Below are positions 59,201 to 64,000 of a DNA stretch of 64,000 bases, piece by piece (positions within the stretch are counted from its first letter, which is position 1; each line of letters opens with the position of its first letter). The stretch spans positions 434,001 through 498,000 of the forward strand of contig NZ_CP109583.1 of NCBI RefSeq assembly GCF_036250755.1, written 5' to 3'. Position numbers and translations under genes: made by a program. The notes under the pieces were generated by a model. That model had not been told where the DNA came from. It saw only the letters and a list, made by a program, of their open reading frames with translations, and did not search any database. This DNA comes from Streptomyces uncialis. Lineage in GTDB: Bacteria > Actinomycetota > Actinomycetes > Streptomycetales > Streptomycetaceae.

Positions 59201-62200
59201 GAAGAAGTAGGCCAGGCGGCCGGAGACGACGCTTCCCGAGTTGCCGGTGCCGAGGAATCCCTCGACGTCCTCGGGGATGTAGGGCAGCAGGCGTGCGGCG
59301 TAGTCCTGCTGCATCAGCCCGACGTACGTTCCGACGCGAGCGCCGCGCAAGGTGGACGGGTCGATGGCCGCGCGCTCGAACAGTTCCCAGCTCGTCTCCA
59401 TCAGCAGTCGTTGCTGGGGGTCCATCGCCAGCGCCTCACGCGGCGAGATGCCGAAGAACTCCGCGTCGAAGTCGGCCGCGTCGTGGAGGAATCCTCCGTC
59501 GCGGGTGAGGGAGGTGCCGGTCCGGTCGGGATCGGGGTCGTACAGCGTGTCCAGGCCCCAGCCGCGGTCCGTGGGGAATCCGGAGATGCCGTCGCGGCCC
59601 TCGGCCAGCATCCGCCACAGATCCTCGGGCGAGCGGACACCGCCGGGGAAGCGGCAGGCCACGGAGACGATCGCGATTCGGTCGTCGTCCGCGTCCTGGT
59701 CCCGGCCGGTCGCCGCGGCGGGTGGGGCGGGGACCGGGGCGGACACCGTGTCCGTCAGTCCGGTCCGCAGGAAGTCCGCGAGCGCCGTCGGCGTCGGGTG
59801 GTCGAACACCAGGCTCGCGGGAAGCCGCAGACCGGTGGCGGCGGTCAGGCGGTTGCGCAGTTCCACCGAGGCCAGCGAGTCGAATCCCAGTTCGCGGAAG
59901 GCCCGTCCGGGGTCGAGGGCGTCCGGGGAGGCGTGGCCGAGGACCGATGCCGCGTGGGTGCGGACGAGTTCGCCCAGCAGCCGTGTCCGTCCGGCGGCGT
60001 CGAGTGCCGCGAGACGCCGCCGCAGCGCGTTGTCGTCGGCCGTCGTGTCCGCGGTGGCCGACGCCCGGCGCGGTGGTGTGCGTACGAGACCCCGGAGCAG
60101 CGGCGGCAGTGTGCCGTCCGCCGCCGCGGACCGCAGGGCCGTGGTGTCGAGGCGTATCGGCACCAGGGCGGGACGGTCCACGGTGAGGGCGGTGTCGAAG
60201 AGCGCGAGCCCCCGCTCGGTGGAGAGCGGCGGCATCCCGGAACGGGCGACGCGTCGCACATCGGCGTCCTCCAGGTGGCCGGTGAGGGCGCTGGGCTGCT
60301 CCCACAGGGTCCAGGCCAGGGACTGACCCGGCAGTCCCGCCGCCCGGCGCTGTTCGGCGAGGGCGTCGAGGAAGGCGTTGGCGGCAGCGTAGTTGGCCTG
60401 TCCGGGGCCGCCGAAGGTGCCCGCGGCCGAGGAGAAGAGGACGAAGTGCGCGAGGTCCAGGTCCTGGGTCAGCTCGTGCAGATGAAGGGCGGCGTCGACC
60501 TTGGGGCGCAGGACGCCGTCCACCCGTTCGGGGGTGAGTGCCGTGACGACGCCGTCGTCGAGGGTGCCGGCGGTGTGGACCACGGCGGTCAGCGGATGGT
60601 CGGACGGCACGGCCGCGAGCACGGCCGCGAGGGCGTCCCGGTCGGCGGCGTCGCAGGCGACGATGTCGGTCTCGGCCCCCAGTCCGGTGAGTTCGGCGCG
60701 CAGTGCCCCGGCGCCCGCGGCGGCCGGACCGCGGCGGGACAGCAGCAGCAGCCGCCGGACGCCGTGCCCGGTGACCAGGCGGCGGGCGACATGGGAGCCG
60801 AGGAGGCCGGTGCCTCCGGTGATGAGGACCGTGCCGGTCGGGTCGAGTGCCCGGACGGGTGCGGACGGTCCGTCCGGCTCGCTCCTGGCGATCCTGGCCA
60901 GCCGGGGCACCAGGACGTCCTCGCCCCGTACGGCAGACTGCGGTTCTCCCGAGGCGAGGGCCGCCGCGACGCCGGCGGAGGTGCCGTATTCGTCGCTGGG
61001 GTCGAGGTCGAGCAGGGCGAAGCGTCCCGGATGCTCGGACTGGGCGGAGCGGACCAGGCCCCAGAGCGCGCTGTGCGCAGGGTTGCGCACGGCCTGCCCG
61101 GCGCTCACCGCGCCCCGGGTGCGGAACACCAGGCGTGATGCGTCGAAGCGTGCGTCGGTGAGCCAGGTCCGCACGTCGGCGAGGGCCTGGTGGACGGTCG
61201 AGCGGACCGTCTCGGCGGGGCCGCCCGCGTCCTCGTGCTCCGCGCAGGCCAGCAGTACCGTTTCGGGCACCGGCGCCCCGGCGTCGACCTCGGCGACCAG
61301 CGCGGCCAGGTCCGCGGTGACGTGGACCGGTGCTCGGGTCCCGCCCGGTTGCGCGGCGACCCACTCCACCTCGTACAGGTCCTGGTGACGCCGTGTACCG
61401 GGGCGGCCGGTGGCGGGTTGTCCGGTGCCCGCGGGCCGGAGCACCAGCGCGTCCACCGTCGCCACGGCGCGGCCGGTCGGGTCGGTGACATGGAGCGCCA
61501 CCGCGTCGGGTCCCGCCGGGGTGAGCCGGACGCGGATCGCCCCGGCGCCGGTGGCGTGCAGGGTGACACCGGTCCAGGAGAACGGCAGCCGTCCCCCGGG
61601 GTGGGCGTCCGCGCCGGGGGTGCCGGGCAGTCCGGTGGCGTGCAGGGCCGCGTCCAGCAGCGCCGGGTGGAGGCCGAAGCGGTCGGCGTCGGGGGCGGGC
61701 CCGGCCGGCAGGACGGCTTCGGCGAACGTCTCGTCGCCGCGCCGCCAGGCCGCTCGCAGGCCCTGGAAGGCGGGACCGTAGACGAATCCGCCGGCCGCGT
61801 AGCGGTCGTATAGTCCGTCGAGGGCGATGGGCTCGGCGCCGGGCGGCGGCCAGGGCGCCGGTTCGCCGTCCGTGGCGCTTTGCGCGCGGTCCTCGGCCAG
61901 TACGCCCTCGGCGTGCCGGACCCACTCGTCGTCGTCCGGGTCCTCGCCGGTGGGTGTGTCGGGCCGGGAGTGCAGGCTGAGCGGGCGGCGTCCCCGGCGG
62001 TCGGGTGCGCCCACGGTGAGCCGCAGTACGGTCCCGCCCCGCTCGGGCAGCACCAGGGGGGTTTCGAGGGTGAACTCCTCGACCCGGGGGCAGCCGACGC
62101 GGGCTCCGGCCTGGAGCGCGAGTTCCAGGAAGGCGGTTCCCGGGAGCAGCATACTGCCCTGGACCGCGTGGTCGGCCAGCCACGGGTGGCTGCGGGTCGA

Positions 62201-64000
62201 CAGTCGGCCGGTGAGCAGCAGGCCGTCGCTGTCGGCGAGGACCACGACCGCGCCCAGCAGGGGGTGGTCCGCGGGGGTCAGTCCGGCGGAGGTGACGTCG
62301 GCGGCGGGCGCGGCGCCGTCCTCCAGCCAGTACGGATCCCGCTGGAACGCGTAGGTGGGCAGTTCCACCCGTCCGGGGCGGCGTCCGGCGAAGACGGTGT
62401 CCCAGTCCAGGGGCACGCCGCGCAGATGGAGTTCGGCCAGGGACTCGGTGAATCTGCGTGGTCCGCCCTCGTCGCGGCGCAGCGTGCCGACGGCTGTGGC
62501 GTCGGCGCCCGCGTCCTCGACGGTGTCCAGCATCGGGACGGTGAGGACGGGGTGGGGGCTGCTCTCCAGCAGTACCTGGTAGCCGTCCGCCAGCAGGGCG
62601 CGGGTGGCCTGTTCGAAGCGGACGGTGCCGCGCAGGTTGCGGTACCAGTAGTCGGCGTCCAGGGCGGAGGTGTCCTCCAGCGGTCCGCCGCTGACGGTGG
62701 AGTAGAACGGGATGCCGGACCGGCGCGGGGTCAGTCCGTCGAGCTGGGTGAGCAGTTCCGTCCGGATGTCCTCGACGTGGGCGCTGTGCGAGGCGTAGTC
62801 GACGGGGACCCGTCGGCTGCGGATGTCCTGGGCCGCCGTTCGCGCGAGGAACTCGTCCAGGGCGTCGGTATCGCCCGAGACGACCGTGGACGCGGGTCCG
62901 TTGACCGCGGCGACGGAGAGCCGGCCGTTCCAGGGGGCGATCCGTGCGGCGGCCTGTTCGGCGGGCAGTGCCACCGAGGCCATCCCACCGCGGCCGGACA
63001 GGGCGCGTATCGCCCGGCTGCGCAGTGCGACGACGCGGGCGGCGTCGTCCAGGGAGAGGGCGCCCGCGACGCACGCCGCCGCGATCTCCCCTTGTGAGTG
63101 GCCGATGACGGCGCCGGGGGTGACGCCGTGGGAGCGCCACAGCTCGGCCAGGGAGACCATGACGGCCCACAGGGCCGGCTGTACGACGTCCACCCGGTCC
63201 GCCGGGGGTGTGCCGGGGGCGCCGCGCAGGACGGCCTCCAGGGACCAGTCGACGAACGGCGCGAGGGCTCGTTCGCAGTCCGCCACGCGGGCGGCGAAGA
63301 CCGGCGCGCGGTCCAGCAGCCCGACCGCCATTCCGGCCCATTGCGATCCCTGTCCGGGGAAGACCAGGGCGACCGCGCCGCCCGTTCCGGCGATGCCGCG
63401 CACCAGGCCGGGGGCGGGGGTGTCGGCCGTCAGGGCGTCGAGGCCGGCGCGGAACTCGTCCGGGTCGGCGCCGATCAGGACCGCCCGGTGCTCATGGGCG
63501 GCGCGGGTCGTCGCGAGGGCGTGGCCCACCTCGGCCGGGCCCGGCCCGGGGTGGGCGTCCAGATGGGCCCGGAGCTGTCCGGCCTGGGCGCGCAGGGCCT
63601 CGGCGGTGCGTCCGGAGAGCACCCAGGGCACGACGGGCGGCGGGGTGCCGTCGGCGGTGTCCCGGGTCTCCCGCGTCTCGTCGTCGCCCGCGGGCTCGGC
63701 CGGGTCGTCCGCCTGTTCCAGGACGATGTGGCCGTTGGTGCCGCTGACGCCGAACGAGGACACCGCCGCCCGGCGCGGCCGTCCGGTGTCCGGCCATGGA
63801 GTGCTCGCGGTGACCAGCCGCACCGCGCCCGCCGTCCAGTCGATCCGCGGGGACGGGTCCTCGGCGTGCAGGGTCGGTGGGACCGTGCCGTGCCGCATGG
63901 CCAGTACGGTCTTGATGACGCCGCCGACCCCGGCCGCCGCCTGGGTGTGTCCGATGTTGGACTTCAGCGAACCGAGGAGCAGCGGCTGCCCGTCCGTGCG
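53282..64000 (-). CDS. bafAIII: Type I PKS, partial at 5' end: KS'-AT-DH-KR-ACP and KS-AT-DH-ER-KR-ACP (BafAIII-like)
   Basis: Open from the right window edge; the first in-frame ATG (63898) is inside a KS domain, so the true start lies outside. Residues from the edge: KS end ([19 protein letters not shown]), AT (GHSQG 302, YASH 403), DH ([11 protein letters not shown] 613), B-type KR (1062; [16 protein letters not shown]), ACP ([14 protein letters not shown] 1377). Second module: KS (DTACSSS 1612), AT (GHSQG 2058, YASH 2162), DH ([11 protein letters not shown] 2367), ER (from about 2820; [30 protein letters not shown] 2963), B-type KR (3143; AAGVLDDA), ACP ([14 protein letters not shown] 3447). 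It ends with a docking tail ([16 protein letters not shown]) matched by the next protein's coiled coil. Product logic: methyl-alkene, then methyl-methylene, as in C10/C11 and C8/C9 of bafilomycin. Confidence 0.94.
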   Translation of the reverse strand, partial: RTDGQPLLLGSLKSNIGHTQAAAGVGGVIKTVLAMRHGTVPPTLHAEDPSPRIDWTAGAVRLVTASTPWPDTGRPRRAAVSSFGVSGTNGHIVLEQADDPAEPAGDDETRETRDTADGTPPPVVPWVLSGRTAEALRAQAGQLRAHLDAHPGPGPAEVGHALATTRAAHEHRAVLIGADPDEFRAGLDALTADTPAPGLVRGIAGTGGAVALVFPGQGSQWAGMAVGLLDRAPVFAARVADCERALAPFVDWSLEAVLRGAPGTPPADRVDVVQPALWAVMVSLAELWRSHGVTPGAVIGHSQGEIAAACVAGALSLDDAARVVALRSRAIRALSGRGGMASVALPAEQAAARIAPWNGRLSVAAVNGPASTVVSGDTDALDEFLARTAAQDIRSRRVPVDYASHSAHVEDIRTELLTQLDGLTPRRSGIPFYSTVSGGPLEDTSALDADYWYRNLRGTVRFEQATRALLADGYQVLLESSPHPVLTVPMLDTVEDAGADATAVGTLRRDEGGPRRFTESLAELHLRGVPLDWDTVFAGRRPGRVELPTYAFQRDPYWLEDGAAPAADVTSAGLTPADHPLLGAVVVLADSDGLLLTGRLSTRSHPWLADHAVQGSMLLPGTAFLELALQAGARVGCPRVEEFTLETPLVLPERGGTVLRLTVGAPDRRGRRPLSLHSRPDTPTGEDPDDDEWVRHAEGVLAEDRAQSATDGEPAPWPPPGAEPIALDGLYDRYAAGGFVYGPAFQGLRAAWRRGDETFAEAVLPAGPAPDADRFGLHPALLDAALHATGLPGTPGADAHPGGRLPFSWTGVTLHATGAGAIRVRLTPAGPDAVALHVTDPTGRAVATVDALVLRPAGTGQPATGRPGTRRHQDLYEVEWVAAQPGGTRAPVHVTADLAALVAEVDAGAPVPETVLLACAEHEDAGGPAETVRSTVHQALADVRTWLTDARFDASRLVFRTRGAVSAGQAVRNPAHSALWGLVRSAQSEHPGRFALLDLDPSDEYGTSAGVAAALASGEPQSAVRGEDVLVPRLARIARSEPDGPSAPVRALDPTGTVLITGGTGLLGSHVARRLVTGHGVRRLLLLSRRGPAAAGAGALRAELTGLGAETDIVACDAADRDALAAVLAAVPSDHPLTAVVHTAGTLDDGVVTALTPERVDGVLRPKVDAALHLHELTQDLDLAHFVLFSSAAGTFGGPGQANYAAANAFLDALAEQRRAAGLPGQSLAWTLWEQPSALTGHLEDADVRRVARSGMPPLSTERGLALFDTALTVDRPALVPIRLDTTALRSAAADGTLPPLLRGLVRTPPRRASATADTTADDNALRRRLAALDAAGRTRLLGELVRTHAASVLGHASPDALDPGRAFRELGFDSLASVELRNRLTAATGLRLPASLVFDHPTPTALADFLRTGLTDTVSAPVPAPPAAATGRDQDADDDRIAIVSVACRFPGGVRSPEDLWRMLAEGRDGISGFPTDRGWGLDTLYDPDPDRTGTSLTRDGGFLHDAADFDAEFFGISPREALAMDPQQRLLMETSWELFERAAIDPSTLRGARVGTYVGLMQQDYAARLLPYIPEDVEGFLGTGNSGSVVSGRLAYFFGLEGPAVTVDTACSSSLVALHLAVRALRSGECSMALAGGVNVMCSPELFVEFSRQGGLAPDGRCKSFAAAADGTAFGEGAGMLLVERLSDARRNGHPVLAVVRGSAVNQDGASNGLTAPNGPSQQRVIRAALADAGLVASEVDVVEAHGTGTTLGDPIEAQALLATYGQGRPAERPVWIGSLKSNIGHTSAAAGVGGVIKSVLALRHGVMPKTLHVDGPTPEVDWSAGAGKLLTEARAWDDTGRPRRAGVSSFGVSGTNAHVILEQAPATPPTDRPGPPDTAPTAVPWLLSARTPEALRAQAAALLAEFGDGSDVSADDVAFSLATGRTALGHRAVVVGTAEKLADGLGALSRGLPAAGVVTGAGGVVSGRSVLVFPGQGSQWVGMAAGLLDGSVVFAGRMAECERALAPYVDWSLSEVLRGSGVLARVDVVQPVLWAVMVSLAEVWRSFGVVPDAVVGHSQGEIAAAVVAGGLSLEDGARVVALRSRAVGALAGRGGMASVPLPVDEVRERIASWDGGLSVAAVNGPSSTVVSGDADAVAELVEQLVQEGIRARRIEVDYASHSAHVEEIREQLLADLAGITPVSGSVPFFSTVTGGWLDTASLDVSYWFRNLRETVRFGEATRALLGEGFRFFVEPSAHPVLAVAVGESVEAAGVEAAVLGTLRRGEGGLERLLHSLGQGYVRGLEVDWSGAFPGARRVELPTYAFQRRRYWLDVPTTSWDVASAGLATTGHPLLGAATQVADSDELLLSGRVSLETHPWLADHAVSGVVLFPGTAFLELALRAAAEADCPVVEELTLGSALVMPDEGAVQLQIRVGAFDGDGRRRLSVFARAAREADSPWTEHASGTLAPQPAGDTAGAVSPAGLLSWPPPGAEPVDTDDLYQRFAEAGYHYGPAFRGLRAAWLRDGEVFAEVVLPEPQHADAAGCVLHPALLDASLQIAALLPDQDGRARLPFSWTGVTSRITGATTLRVRLTADAPDAVTLSAHDLAGQQVLGVESLLLRPPAPGGPLSAAAHADLLFHLDWTPATTRADGPAPTWAALGGAVPGADSWPDLDALGAALGSGTALPEVIVATVATAALPDPADRVHATAHGCLALVQRWLADERFAAARLALLTTDAVRTGPTDRPVDPAQSALWGLVRSARAEHPGRFVLIDLAGAGEQPAGALPAALAGGEPELALRAGAPLLPRLVRGGRSDGTLSLPADPAWRLSTDGRGSLEDIAPVPAPAALAPLGKGEVRIAVRAAGLNFHDVIATLGLDPDPEQQGLGSEGAGTVIETGPGVDDLAPGDRVMGIFGGAFGPVAVADRRTIARIPAGWSFARAASVPVVFLTAHYGLFDLGGLRRGESVLVHSAAAGVGMAAVQLARHAGARVFATAAPAKWDVLRANGLDDTHIASTRTTDFADSFLTATAGQGVDVVLDSLAREFVDAGLRLLPNGGRFVELGKTDIRDPSTVARQHPGVRYRAFDLMEAGPQRIGEMLAEILDLFERGALHHLPVTGWDIRRAPAALRSLSQARGVGKNVLLLPAPLDPEGTVLVTGATGTLGRILARHLVVAHGARHLLLAGRRGGSAAGMPELVEELTGLGAAVTVAACDVADRTALAALLAAVPGTHPLTAVVHAAGVLDDATIARLTPDGLDRVLRPKADAALALHELTRDSDLAALVLFSSGAALFGAAGQANYAAANAVLDAVATERRAEGLPGLSIGWGLWEERSVMTAGVTGDRGTGAGALTSAEGLALFDAALNSPHSYRLAARITPSALRANDRLPAVLRGLVRPARTGTASSAAAPARSMAQQLAALPEAELYRTLLDLVRGNAAAVLGHSSPDLIRAARPFKEVGFDSLTGVELRNRLVSSTGLRLPPALVFDHPTPEALARHLTALTTAARPTGDAAVRAGLDTLEALLEALPPDGVSDELASRLREVLSRPLPGGTPAPATDGGDAHDLAPDRIESASDDEVFDYIDRQLGSA
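57090..58110 (-). repeat. AT-domain DNA shared with other modules (copy in BafAIII-like second module)
   Basis: The counterpart of 45780-46790. Differences are scattered single bases, apart from a few short blocks such as GACACCGGAGTGATCCCC against GTGACAGGAGCGATCCCG. This indicates recent duplication or gene conversion. Confidence 0.75.

Noticed and set aside
63898..63898. ATG at 63898 as the start of the right-hand PKS gene
   Set aside because: It lies inside the KS domain; the frame continues upstream to the window edge with KS sequence, so the gene is partial.
1..64000. CRISPR arrays, rRNA and tRNA genes
   Set aside because: No regularly spaced repeat array, rRNA segment or cloverleaf was found by eye; tandem repeats present are coding linkers or protein-domain repeats.

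Overview
The window is a high-GC actinomycete chromosome segment, almost certainly Streptomyces or a close relative: strong G/C bias at third codon positions, GTG and TTG starts, SARP/AfsR-type regulators, TTA codons confined to regulators, and a large modular type I polyketide synthase (PKS).

Left part (1 to about 20 kb) is an accessory, decaying region. It holds a SARP/AfsR regulator cut by the window edge, fragments of an ABC ATPase, a glycosyltransferase, a frameshifted lipoprotein, IS630 transposase, tyrosine recombinases and DUF6262-like transposon proteins, and, between them, small intact genes: SMI1/KNR4, methyltransferase, a divergent MarR/cupin pair with a palindromic operator, VOC protein, dienelactone-hydrolase-like protein, SnoaL-like protein and several unknowns. 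Two blocks look defence-like: a tight three-gene operon encoding a TPR-like helical protein, an HExxH metallopeptidase-like protein and a 119-residue protein (13880-16796), and a broken Gabija-type locus (18338-19700) with a complete UvrD-like helicase but only the C-terminal TOPRIM piece of its OLD nuclease.

At 20003-24274 is a large secreted protein made of a parallel beta-helix, a DUF11 domain and four SpaA-like domains.

Right part (24816 to the right edge) is a polyketide gene cluster whose gene order and module logic match the bafilomycin (plecomacrolide V-ATPase inhibitor) family. Reading the minus-strand PKS genes from the right edge: KS(partial)-AT-DH-KR-ACP / KS-AT-DH-ER-KR-ACP; KS-AT-KR-ACP / KS-AT-DH-KR-ACP; KS-AT-DH-KR-ACP-TE. 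This predicts, towards the carboxyl end of the chain, an alkene, a methylene, a hydroxyl, an alkene and a final alkene, with methyl branches, which is the C11-to-C1 pattern of bafilomycin. Next to the thioesterase module are the five genes for methoxymalonyl-ACP (bafB-F; FkbK, J, I, H, G types), an AfsR-type regulator (bafG), a Sfp-type phosphopantetheinyl transferase paired with a PptH-like metallophosphoesterase, a type II thioesterase (bafH), a LuxR-type regulator (orf1) and a FabD-like acyltransferase plus a short adenylating enzyme (orf2, orf3) that in Streptomyces lohii attach fumarate to bafilomycin. The loading and early modules and the C5N-forming genes (bafX, Y, Z) are not in the window and would lie beyond the right edge.

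The genes work together as follows: bafB-F make the methoxymalonyl-ACP extender, the PPTase activates carrier proteins, the PKS extends and cyclises the chain, TEII clears stalled carriers, orf3/orf2 add a fumaryl ester, and bafG and orf1 (both with a TTA codon, so probably dependent on the bldA tRNA) switch the cluster on. Domain calls and motif readings come from the sequence. The bafilomycin assignment is inference from recalled literature and was not checked by alignment.
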